Origin: Flavobacteriales bacterium UBA979
GTDB lineage: Bacteria > Bacteroidota > Bacteroidia > Flavobacteriales_D > Sanyastnellaceae
NCBI GenBank assembly: GCA_002292325.1
Contig: DBBR01000067.1
Coordinates: 1-14,834, forward strand
Direction: 5' to 3'
DNA length: 14,834 bases
Under the pieces are notes generated by a model that worked only from the letters and a program-made list of their open reading frames with translations, did not search any database and was not told the origin of the DNA. A program made the position numbers and the translations under genes. This document shows, in pieces, positions 7,755 through 14,834 of the stretch (the stretch's first letter is position 1; every line of letters begins with the position of its first letter).

Positions 7755-7785
7755 TTGTATAATGTTTAAAATTTTGTTATATTTG
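7755..7785 (+). promoter_or_regulatory. Bacteroidota promoter (TTG - 20 bases - TATATTTG)
   Basis: A -33 TTG at 7755-7757 and a -7 element TATATTTG at 7778-7785 are separated by 20 bases, inside the 17-23 range usual for Bacteroidota (TTG ... TAnnTTTG). All fixed bases match. Transcription would start near 7792, giving a leader of about 78 bases before the ATG at 7870. It is well placed to drive the giant gene. Confidence 0.65.
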
Positions 7786-7869
7786 CTTGGTGTGTTATAA
7801 AACGCTGAAGGTCTATAATAATTATGGATTAGGCGAGCGAAATGTGACAATATATAAGTACTCGACGTA

Positions 7870-7944
7870 ATGAAACAAAAACACTCTATTTTCCGCTTAA
7901 CTGCGATTGCTTTGGTAATCAGTTTTTGCAGCATTGTCAGCGCT
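7870..7944 (+). other. Sec signal peptide of the giant protein
   Basis: Residues 1-25 have a basic start (MKQKH, then an Arg), a hydrophobic core (LTAIALVISF) and a small-residue site SIVSA|QV typical of signal peptidase I. Cys20 is preceded by ISF, which is not a lipobox, so a lipoprotein signal is unlikely. Confidence 0.85.
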
Positions 7945-10900
7945 CAGGTCGTTCCGCCTACAAACCTCAACGACAGCGTCCCCTACCAAGGCGATACCTT
8001 GCTGTTCAATCCGCTGCCCATGATGGTTCACGATACGAACCACGCTTACTTGGATTGCGACTGGAACACCTTGATGTCCATGATTCGCGATCTGGAGGAG
8101 CGGATTGCAGGAGCGTTGGAAGTGGACACGGCTTACGACGTGTATGTGTCGGGTCAGGTCATTGATCAACGGATTTTCATGGATTACGACTGCTTGGTCC
8201 TTCGGGATTCGGTGATTTCGCTGCAAATCCAATTGGATGATGCGTTGCTCGGCCCTCCGTCGGTATTGAGTCAAGCGGTGATGAGCATTTTACAGCGCAC
8301 AGCGTCCATCAAAGCCAAGGTTACGGATGACGGTGGAGCAGCCATGCGCATCTGGGGTGTGTTTTACGGCAAGCAAGATTGGTGGGTAGATTCGCTTAGT
8401 TTCTTTGCTATGGATTCCCTTATCGTGGAGGGTGGGAGCCACGCTGATTATATGGATTCGCTGACTGCCGACAGGTTCGCAGCATATGCAACTGCGATGC
8501 AAAATTGGAATCAGACAGATCCCCAGCCTATCATTACAGCGATGGATACTTCGATTTTGAACGTGGATTCGGTTTTCACTCGGGCCATCACGGGACTTGA
8601 GCGCTACACGAATTACATCGCGATCCCGATTGCTGCGAACGACTCTTTAATGACTGAGCTTTCCCAAAGTGAAGGCCCGTGGGCGGTCGAAGGATCGGAA
8701 CTGAACGCAGGTACTCTAGGCCTGTTCGGTGTAGGTGATACCCTGATGTTCAAGACGTTGGCGGATACGGCATCCGGCTTCACACTGGATACAGCCTCGG
8801 TCACTTCAGTCTCAGCGCGCCTCCTTACGAGCATCAACGACGCGGGTGGACAAGGACCGGATGCGGTTCAGTTCCAGTACGATACCCTTGATTTTACAGC
8901 TGCGACATTCGCTGGTGACAGCATCAGCTCTGACAGCACGGGCGGAACATCGCATTCAGCTGTAGCGTCAGGATTGACGCGCTACACTGATTACTATTTC
9001 CGCGCGTTTGCAGACAACGTACAGGGCCGAGGAAATTCAGAGAGCAGCATGACCTTCAAAACGTTGCCTGAGCTGCCGGAAGTGTCAGAACCTGTTTGGC
9101 AGAACGGCAACCTCTCCGCCCAAGTCACTGACCTCGGCGGCGACAATGGTGCGCCTCTTCCATCAAGCGTGGAGCTGAATTGGGGGACTGCATCGGATTT
9201 GACCGGAGCATCGGATTCCACCGTCACGTTCAATTCGACAGACAGCACGTTCAATGCGAACCTACCGAACTTATCAAGCGGTGCGGTGTACTACGCCCGA
9301 AGTAAAGCCACAAACATCGCGGGAACAGGACAATCGACCATTGGGTCTTTCACTACGCTTGTTGGCCTCACAACGGACAGCATCGAATCCATTGCTCAAC
9401 AAACCGGTACAGTCTTCAGCACCGTTACCGCTTTAAATGCCGCGCCTTCTCAGGTCTCTTACAGCTGGAGCGAAAACGCTGATTTGACCGCTGGCTCAGA
9501 CAGCTCTAAAACGTACACTGGCGCCCAGAATCAGTTGCAATTGCAAGGACTTGACCGCTACACTACCTATTACGTTGCTGCGAATGCATCCAACAACGGC
9601 GGAACTTCCTACGGTGACACACTCTCCTTCATCACCTTGCCGGATTTGCCTACGTTTGACACGCTGTATTACGACGGAGGTCAGGACTCGCTGATTTCGA
9701 TTTTGGCGGATAACGGCGGGCAAAGCCCGACCGCTCAGGCGATAGCCTACGCGAACAATGAAGCTTTCACCAGCCCAACGGACCTAACTACAGGTCATCG
9801 AAGCGACACCATCACGGCGTACTTCTCGCTGCTTTCCGGCCAGCGTTACTACGCTGCCGCAAGTGCAACAAACAATGCGGGTGTTTCGACCACGGACACG
9901 ATTTTGTTCGAGACCCTCCCAGAAGTGACCACGCTTCAAGCGACGTTGGATTTGACGGATACCATTCAAGCGCTCGACGCTCATCACATTGCCAATGGAT
10001 ACGATTCCAACTTCTTAGGACTGGATTCATTGAAAATGCGCAAATTCGAAAGCGTCCTTGGGGCAGGCAGTGCCATGCTTATTGATGCTCAACTGCGCAC
10101 GGTAAGCAGTGTGAATTTCCCTTCCCAGACAAGCAATCCGAACTATGGCATATCCATAGCTTACTTTGAGCCGGTGTTGGACAGCGCTGTATACGTCGGA
10201 GACACCGTAACGTTCAGCGATTTCCGAGACATCCGCACGGAGATGACCTTTGAAGGGTCTAGCTTCTACCGTTCAGCGGTCCCTTCAGCGTATGGATTTA
10301 TTTACGGAGACTCGCAGCTCACCAACGCTGCCGATACGGCTGCAACGGCTTACATGGACAGTACGTTCATAACGCATGCGACGGGCCTCACTCCCGGTAC
10401 CCGGTACTGGTATGCTGCCTACGCGACGACCCTCGGGGGAACTGCTTACGGGGATACATTGTATGCCGGAGCGACAGGAATCGCTACAACAACTGATACG
10501 GCTGAGGTTGTGTCGAATGAGAGCGTGATTTTGATGGCTACAGGTGATTACTCAGACGCCTTGCCTGACAGCGTAGGGTTCATTTGGAGCACGAATGCAG
10601 ATTTCTCTGATGCAGACACTGTCGGTGCGTATCTGCCAAGTGCTGGCATTTACACATGGAAGGATACGTTGACGGGGCTATCAGGTGGGGATGAAATCTT
10701 CTACACGTCATTCGCTCAAAACGCACGCGGAACCACCTCTGGTGATACGTTGAGTGCAGTTACCAAGGTGAAACTGGAGACATTGCCCTTGCTCGCCTCC
10801 ACGGATACATCCGCGACATTCGGCGGTAAGTTGTTGGAATTCATGGATCTTGTCGGACATCCGGACTCTGTAGGCTTTGAGTGGAGTACGACAGATGCGG

Positions 10901-13900
10901 ATATGACTGATTCGTCGGATTCGTTGTTTGTTTTCGATGTAGGAACGCTTGCTGCCGATAGCACGTACACGTTAGAATTACCATTTCAATACGGAACACT
11001 TGTATGGTACCGATTCTTTGCGATTAACGAAGGCGGCACACAACATGGGCAAACCATAGCATTCTGCTCGGGAGCCTGTCCAGAGACGATGGATTATTTG
11101 GGAGAAACGTACCCCATTGTTCGACTGGGATGCGATTGCTATTTCGCTGAAAACCTCAGGGCTGTGCAGTACATTTCAGGTGATAGCATTACGCAAGTCC
11201 CTGTTCACAACCCCGAAGAGCGAATTGTGTTTGATGCGTATGAGATAGCCATTGCAGTGTTGGACACCACAATTGATCGCAGCGTGAATGGTGTCTATTA
11301 CAATGGCAGAATGATCTCCCAATCCTATTTTATCCCAAGTTTGGCCTTATGCCCTCCTGGCTGGAGCATGGTTGACTTAGATGGTTTAAAAGCAAATGTC
11401 GAACCTCTTCTTGTATTTGATGAGGACGATCAATACCCCGGAATCACTGGTGAAGGAGATTCAATTACCTCATCGGAAGCAAATAATGCCATCTTCCGCA
11501 GGATGAAAAGCACTCCTCTCGATGATCCGGCTTGGGACGGTTCTAATGCTTACGGATTAAGCGTCTTCCCTACTGGGTTTTATATAGAAAATGGCGAGAG
11601 ATATTATGGTACATCCAGGGCTTACCTTGGGGGATACAAGTCCGACTCCTATGGCAATCTTGAGCCCGGAGTTCTGGACTTTGCATCGAAACCTAGTGGC
11701 GCTGTGACCGCGACGAGTACGCTGAGTAGTAATAACGGTTCCTTCGGTCTTTCGGCAACCAATACCAACTCGTATCCCGTGCGATGCCAAATTACTGGCA
11801 TTGAAACACCCCCGACGATCATAACTCAGAATGCCACAGGAATGACGGCGGATGGTGCGCGTCTGAATGCTGCGTTCGCTCATCCAGGTTGGAAAACGAC
11901 TTCAGAATTGGCGACAGTCTCGGATCGAGGCTTCGTGATTGCATCAAATCCAGGAATGACAGATAGCACCATGATCTCCTTGGGAATAGGAGGGTCTGAT
12001 ACTATTTACTGGGATTTTACCGATGCTGTTGAGAATCAAGAGTATTGGTTCCAGCCATACGCCACCAACCAATTTTCCAACATGGATTCGGCTGCTTCAG
12101 TGGGATATGGACAGGTTTACTCTTTCATAGCTATGGTTCCTGAAGTTCCGACGGTTCAGACGATGCCAATAAGAAGTCTTCGTCAGCAGCGCTGGGGCAA
12201 GACCAATAACTTATGGAAAGGCAAGCTGATGTCAAAAAACAGCAGTGAGGTGGAGTCTGCCACTTGGTCATGGTACCGTGCAGCAAGTCCATCGGATGTC
12301 AAGGACTCCACTGAAATTCTCACGTTGCACTCTGAGGTTGAAGACCTTGTGTTGGGATTCGATTCAACCTACTCTTTGAACGATGAAGCCAATCAAGCTA
12401 CTATTTTGGACAAGGATCTGCAGCCGGGCGCAGAGTACCATTATTTCGCTAGTGTGACGAATGGCGTTGGCACAGGATACGGTGACACCCTTTCGGTATT
12501 CGTACCCATGCTGATTCAACCGTGGTCGACAACAACGACAGATTCCTCTGTAACCATTGACGGGAAAGTCTACTGGAACGACGGAAACATCAATGAGATG
12601 GGCATTGTGCTTCAAACGGAGGACGATGATGACGAGGTGGACAATTTTATAGAGGGTTATGATGATGATAAGTACGTCTATTTGGATCAATACGTTTTGA
12701 CATCGGCGTTTGATACGGTGCCAATCACACCGAACCCTGATAGCACGTTCTCGGTGACCATCGATTTGGATCAAAGCAACATTGGGGATTTCATCAATTA
12801 TCAAATCTTCGCTACAAACACACACGCAGAGGCTGACTCTACCCTGATGGATACGTCATACTCCCAAATCCAATATTTCACTATGGGAGCTTGCCCAACC
12901 ATTGATTATGAGGGATATACCTACGAAACCCAAAGAATCAATGGCAAATGCTGGTTTACCTCCAACTTGAGGGTCGTTACGTACGCGAATGGCGATAGCA
13001 TTCAGTTTGGAGGCACCCAAGCTGGTCTTACGCCTGGTATACTTGATACCCTCCAATCCAACCCTATCGAAGGGCTAGGTGCATATTTCTTCCCTGATTC
13101 GGCTTATTTGAATGATTACGGACTGCTTTACTCCCGTTCCGTCATGGCCCAACAGGCCGATACCAATTCGTCTCGCAACGTGTGTCCTGTTGGAACTCAT
13201 TTTGTAACAATTGATGAATTGAATAATTTGGTAAACGAGGGCAGCTTGACATACAGGTATGAGAACTACCACCGACAATGGGGATATAACGCTATAGAAT
13301 ACATTGGTCGTCACTACACGGATGAGCGGTACGGCGGAACAAACACCAGCAGACTGACAATTAACGGTGGTAGGTTGTCTGCTAGTTCATGGTATACAGA
13401 CACCACGGATCATGCGATACTAAAGTCGGAAGTTGCTTTGCCATTTACCAATGGAACCTTCGGGAATTTGGACGATTATTACATTCAAATTGCGGGCTTT
13501 GTTAATGACAAATATGAATACGTATCACCAAATGCCAGCGACGAGTTTAAAAGTGCATATCCCATGCGCTGCATTGTTGACGAGCCTACGGCAGGACCAG
13601 ATGTAGTCACGGCAGGTGCCACTGACGTCACTGGTACAGGAGCTACGCTGAATGCTACCTACGACTTCGAAGGTTGGCGCGGTGCCAATGAGACTGGCTT
13701 CACGTGGGGATACGAAGCCGACCTGAGCGACGGTGTCGACTTGGCCGGGGATACGCTTTCTGGGCCGTTCAGTGCGGAGTTGTCTGTTTCTCTCGAAACA
13801 GAAAGCAGAATCTACTTCCGTGCCTTCGCCAAGGATTCCTTTGGCAACGAGTCCACAGGTGACATTGAAAGCGTGTGCCTTCTGAACTGTCCAACCGTGA

Positions 13901-14834
13901 CGTTCGATGGTCACGAGTACCAGACGGTGGCGATTGATTGCCAGTGCTGGTTTGCGGAGAATTTGCTGACAACGGTCTACGCTGATGGTAGTGCAATTCC
14001 GGAGGTTACTGCAAATGAAAGTTGGGCGGATTTGAACACCGGTGCACGTTGTGATTACGACAACGTACCGGACAGTGCGGCAATCTATGGCCGACTCTAC
14101 AACTGGCACGCGGTGGACAGCGCGGCGGGCTTGTGCCCTTCCGGATGGCATGTGCCTACTAATGAGGAATGGCAGACGCTGGATGTGACACTCGGCGCCA
14201 GCGACTCGGGCGCACAGATGAAAGCCTCGGCATCCGATTCATCAGCATGGAACGGTACAAACTCCTCAGGTTGGTCGGGTTTGCCTGGCGGTTTCCGCGC
14301 TTACTATGGGGCCTTCATGAAGGGTGGAACCGATGGCACATGGTGGACTTCCAATCCGACCGGTGACCTCACGGCAACGGCCCGAGAACTGCTTGACAAT
14401 TCATCCTTGCTTACGTCGTTAGACACTGATCGACGTCTAGGCAGTTCTGTTCGTTGTCTCAGGGATACCATGTCTGCCCCAGTGGTGAGCACTGTTGCGG
14501 CGTCTTCAGTAACCGAAACGACCGCTACATTGAACGGAACAGTGGACTTTAACTGGGCAGCTATGACTGCGACGGGCTTCAAGTGGGGCTACGAAGCGGA
14601 CTTGAGCGATGCTACCGATGCGTCTGGCGACACACTCGCGGGCGACTTCAGCGCCGATTTGACAGGTTTGGTGACGAATGACTCGCTGTATTTTACAGCG
14701 TACGCGACCAATGCGTTGGGAACGACGTACGGCGATACGTTGATATTTAAGAACCCGTTGAGTTTGATCGGTGAAATCGACGGCGCAGCGTGGGGTGATG
14801 CCAGCGGTTCTAGCGTTTCACTTTCCTCCGACGG
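7870..14834 (+). CDS. Giant secreted modular protein: FnIII/Ig-like units with three FISUMP domains (3' end outside window)
   Basis: A single frame from ATG 7870 stays open to the right edge: 2321 whole codons, no stop. An in-frame TAA at 7816-7818 and the absence of another start fix the beginning. Order: signal peptide 1-25 (cleavage VSA|QVV); an unrecognised N-terminal region at about 26-217 with a helical stretch TLMSMIRDLEERI; eight beta-sandwich units at 218-1065; FISUMP 1 at 1074-1306; three units at 1307-1674; FISUMP 2 at 1678-1901; one unit; FISUMP 3 at 2010-2196; one more unit; then a new segment cut by the edge. Each unit ends with a GL-x-x-x-T-x-YY-x-x-A-x-A-x-N pattern, often followed by YGDTLSF. 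Composition is acidic, Ser/Thr-rich and low in Lys, as in exported proteins. A T9SS sorting domain is expected at the missing C-terminus. An adhesin or other surface role is inferred; no enzymatic motif is visible. Confidence 0.93.
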   Translation, partial: MKQKHSIFRLTAIALVISFCSIVSAQVVPPTNLNDSVPYQGDTLLFNPLPMMVHDTNHAYLDCDWNTLMSMIRDLEERIAGALEVDTAYDVYVSGQVIDQRIFMDYDCLVLRDSVISLQIQLDDALLGPPSVLSQAVMSILQRTASIKAKVTDDGGAAMRIWGVFYGKQDWWVDSLSFFAMDSLIVEGGSHADYMDSLTADRFAAYATAMQNWNQTDPQPIITAMDTSILNVDSVFTRAITGLERYTNYIAIPIAANDSLMTELSQSEGPWAVEGSELNAGTLGLFGVGDTLMFKTLADTASGFTLDTASVTSVSARLLTSINDAGGQGPDAVQFQYDTLDFTAATFAGDSISSDSTGGTSHSAVASGLTRYTDYYFRAFADNVQGRGNSESSMTFKTLPELPEVSEPVWQNGNLSAQVTDLGGDNGAPLPSSVELNWGTASDLTGASDSTVTFNSTDSTFNANLPNLSSGAVYYARSKATNIAGTGQSTIGSFTTLVGLTTDSIESIAQQTGTVFSTVTALNAAPSQVSYSWSENADLTAGSDSSKTYTGAQNQLQLQGLDRYTTYYVAANASNNGGTSYGDTLSFITLPDLPTFDTLYYDGGQDSLISILADNGGQSPTAQAIAYANNEAFTSPTDLTTGHRSDTITAYFSLLSGQRYYAAASATNNAGVSTTDTILFETLPEVTTLQATLDLTDTIQALDAHHIANGYDSNFLGLDSLKMRKFESVLGAGSAMLIDAQLRTVSSVNFPSQTSNPNYGISIAYFEPVLDSAVYVGDTVTFSDFRDIRTEMTFEGSSFYRSAVPSAYGFIYGDSQLTNAADTAATAYMDSTFITHATGLTPGTRYWYAAYATTLGGTAYGDTLYAGATGIATTTDTAEVVSNESVILMATGDYSDALPDSVGFIWSTNADFSDADTVGAYLPSAGIYTWKDTLTGLSGGDEIFYTSFAQNARGTTSGDTLSAVTKVKLETLPLLASTDTSATFGGKLLEFMDLVGHPDSVGFEWSTTDADMTDSSDSLFVFDVGTLAADSTYTLELPFQYGTLVWYRFFAINEGGTQHGQTIAFCSGACPETMDYLGETYPIVRLGCDCYFAENLRAVQYISGDSITQVPVHNPEERIVFDAYEIAIAVLDTTIDRSVNGVYYNGRMISQSYFIPSLALCPPGWSMVDLDGLKANVEPLLVFDEDDQYPGITGEGDSITSSEANNAIFRRMKSTPLDDPAWDGSNAYGLSVFPTGFYIENGERYYGTSRAYLGGYKSDSYGNLEPGVLDFASKPSGAVTATSTLSSNNGSFGLSATNTNSYPVRCQITGIETPPTIITQNATGMTADGARLNAAFAHPGWKTTSELATVSDRGFVIASNPGMTDSTMISLGIGGSDTIYWDFTDAVENQEYWFQPYATNQFSNMDSAASVGYGQVYSFIAMVPEVPTVQTMPIRSLRQQRWGKTNNLWKGKLMSKNSSEVESATWSWYRAASPSDVKDSTEILTLHSEVEDLVLGFDSTYSLNDEANQATILDKDLQPGAEYHYFASVTNGVGTGYGDTLSVFVPMLIQPWSTTTTDSSVTIDGKVYWNDGNINEMGIVLQTEDDDDEVDNFIEGYDDDKYVYLDQYVLTSAFDTVPITPNPDSTFSVTIDLDQSNIGDFINYQIFATNTHAEADSTLMDTSYSQIQYFTMGACPTIDYEGYTYETQRINGKCWFTSNLRVVTYANGDSIQFGGTQAGLTPGILDTLQSNPIEGLGAYFFPDSAYLNDYGLLYSRSVMAQQADTNSSRNVCPVGTHFVTIDELNNLVNEGSLTYRYENYHRQWGYNAIEYIGRHYTDERYGGTNTSRLTINGGRLSASSWYTDTTDHAILKSEVALPFTNGTFGNLDDYYIQIAGFVNDKYEYVSPNASDEFKSAYPMRCIVDEPTAGPDVVTAGATDVTGTGATLNATYDFEGWRGANETGFTWGYEADLSDGVDLAGDTLSGPFSAELSVSLETESRIYFRAFAKDSFGNESTGDIESVCLLNCPTVTFDGHEYQTVAIDCQCWFAENLLTTVYADGSAIPEVTANESWADLNTGARCDYDNVPDSAAIYGRLYNWHAVDSAAGLCPSGWHVPTNEEWQTLDVTLGASDSGAQMKASASDSSAWNGTNSSGWSGLPGGFRAYYGAFMKGGTDGTWWTSNPTGDLTATARELLDNSSLLTSLDTDRRLGSSVRCLRDTMSAPVVSTVAASSVTETTATLNGTVDFNWAAMTATGFKWGYEADLSDATDASGDTLAGDFSADLTGLVTNDSLYFTAYATNALGTTYGDTLIFKNPLSLIGEIDGAAWGDASGSSVSLSSD
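8521..11064 (+). repeat. Block of eight FnIII/Ig-like protein units (residues ~218-1065)
   Basis: Eight successive units, most about 90-105 residues, are marked by end motifs such as GLERYTNYIAIPIAAN, GLTRYTDYYFRAFADN, GLDRYTTYYVAANASN and GLTPGTRYWYAAYATT, usually followed by a GDTL-x-F strand and a TLPE- or TLPD-type linker to the next unit. The sixth (9922-10494) is about 190 residues and may be two units with one degenerate, or may carry an insertion. The repeats are conserved in protein but use different synonymous codons, so there is no strong DNA-level repeat. Beta-sandwich fold is inferred from pattern; such stalks usually project binding domains from the cell surface. Confidence 0.7.
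11089..11787 (+). other. FISUMP domain 1 (diverged)
   Basis: Residues 1074-1306. Family landmarks: LGETYPIVRLGCDCYFAENL at the start, LCPPGW in the middle, AYGLSVFPTGFY, and YPVRC at the end. At ~233 residues it is longer than the usual 175-200, with an inserted acidic stretch (VFDEDDQYPG) and the VPT-x-x-EW segment replaced (MVDLDGLKANV). The family (TIGR02145/PF09603) has no established function. The conserved cysteines suggest disulphides outside the cell. Confidence 0.75.
11809..12888 (+). repeat. Three FnIII/Ig-like units between FISUMP 1 and 2
   Basis: Residues about 1314-1673. End motifs are ENQEYWFQPYATN, LQPGAEYHYFASVTN and IGDFINYQIFATN. The middle unit is basic at its start (RSLRQQRWGKTNNLWKGKL), unlike the acidic rest of the protein. 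The third contains acidic clusters EDDDDEVD and GYDDDKY at about 1584-1601. Confidence 0.65.
12901..13572 (+). other. FISUMP domain 2 (diverged)
   Basis: Residues 1678-1901. It opens with YEGYTYETQRINGKCWFTSN followed by LRVVTYANGDSI, keeps VCPVGTHFVTIDELNNL where the family has CPxGWHVPTxxEWxxL, and closes with AYPMRC. The central and C-terminal parts are weakly like the consensus and ~25 residues longer. Assignment rests on the start, the CPVGTHF segment and the terminal RC. Confidence 0.7.
13579..13887 (+). repeat. FnIII/Ig-like unit before FISUMP 3
   Basis: Residues about 1904-2006, containing TGATLNATYDFEGW, GFTWGYEADLSD and ETESRIYFRAFAKDSFG. It closely resembles the unit after FISUMP 3 (14464-14748), which suggests that a unit-plus-FISUMP module was duplicated. 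Confidence 0.7.
13897..14457 (+). other. FISUMP domain 3 (canonical)
   Basis: Residues 2010-2196 (~187 aa, normal length). The landmarks appear in order: FDGHEYQTVAIDCQCWFAEN-L, YADGSAIPEV, YGRLYNWHAV, LCPSGWHVPTNEEWQTL, LGASDSGAQMKAS, GLPGGFRAYYGAF, WWTSN and SSVRCLRD. The GWHVP and WW-x-S patterns recall FGE-sulfatase or C-type-lectin-like folds, which is an inference only. Confidence 0.92.
14464..14748 (+). repeat. FnIII/Ig-like unit after FISUMP 3
   Basis: Residues about 2199-2293: TTATLNGTVDFNW, GFKWGYEADLSDATD, LTGLVTNDSLYFTAYATN and LGTTYGDTLIF. The sequence after it (GEIDGAAWGDASGSSVSLSS) begins a different segment that is cut by the window edge. Confidence 0.7.

Larger units (their letters stand above)
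7171..7869. other. 699-base intergenic region with a gene relic and an AT-rich promoter zone
   Basis: No intact gene is supported here. The left half has normal composition and contains a decayed FISUMP fragment (7319-7450) with a 16-bp tandem duplication. A 12-bp palindrome, CGGCCTAGGCCG, lies at 7416-7427. A 6-bp-stem hairpin lies at 7651-7670. From about 7700 the sequence turns strongly AT-rich and holds direct repeats and a promoter serving the giant gene at 7870. I see no tRNA, other RNA gene or insertion-sequence end. Short open frames in the left half show no recognisable product apart from the relic. Confidence 0.7.

Noticed and set aside
7171..7869. tRNA, insertion sequence or attachment site in the intergenic region
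   Set aside because: No cloverleaf, no transposase fragment and no flanking target duplications could be seen on either strand.
7870..7944. Lipoprotein signal because of Cys20 in the signal peptide
   Set aside because: The residues before the Cys (ISF) do not form a lipobox and a good signal peptidase I site follows at SA|QV.
13525..14151. Long minus-strand open frame of ~208 codons inside the giant gene
   Set aside because: It lies wholly opposite a continuous, domain-bearing + strand frame and its product shows no recognisable pattern; the same holds for the other minus-strand frames between 7749 and 14582.
8521..14748. CRISPR-like or nucleotide-level tandem repeat array
   Set aside because: The periodicity is in the protein only; codons differ between units and there are no uniform repeats and spacers.

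Overview
The window reads as a chromosomal segment of a Bacteroidota bacterium, most likely an aquatic Flavobacteriales-type organism with a GC content near one half. The evidence is a type IX secretion (T9SS) C-terminal sorting domain, a DUF2723 membrane glycosyltransferase of the Bacteroidota type, Fibrobacter-succinogenes-major-paralogous (FISUMP) domains, two good matches to the Bacteroidota promoter element TAnnTTTG, and starts with little or no Shine-Dalgarno sequence. All supported genes lie on the + strand.

Layout. (1) 2-829: the 3' end of a secreted protein whose last ~75 residues are a T9SS sorting domain. (2) 966-5914: a tight cluster of a 1295-residue DUF2723/GT117-like membrane protein, purN (its TTG start overlaps the preceding stop) and rnhA (its ATG follows the purN stop directly). 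(3) 5992-7170: a glutaryl-CoA-dehydrogenase-like acyl-CoA dehydrogenase with its own TAnnTTTG promoter. (4) 7171-7869: about 700 bases without an intact gene. This stretch holds a decayed fragment of a FISUMP domain broken by a 1-base deletion, a perfect 16-bp tandem duplication and a nonsense codon. It then becomes an AT-rich stretch with a well-spaced promoter. (5) 7870-14834: one uninterrupted reading frame of at least 2321 codons that runs off the right edge. I translated it base by base and found no stop.

The giant frame encodes a secreted, acidic, modular surface protein. It has a 25-residue signal peptide, an N-terminal region I do not recognise, at least 13 fibronectin-III/Ig-like beta-sandwich units, and three FISUMP domains inserted after units 8, 11 and 12. 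The third FISUMP domain is close to the family pattern; the first two are longer and diverged. The protein carries 61 hand-counted Asp-Ser/Thr-(Ala/Ile/Leu/Val/Met/Thr) triplets, the known Bacteroides O-glycosylation sequon.

How the genes may fit together: the partial first protein and probably the giant protein are exported cargo. The DUF2723 enzyme is a plausible, unproven, member of an O-glycosylation machinery acting on such cargo in the periplasm. purN, rnhA and the acyl-CoA dehydrogenase are housekeeping or catabolic genes. The points most worth following up are the giant FISUMP protein, the FISUMP relic just upstream of it, and the sequon enrichment.
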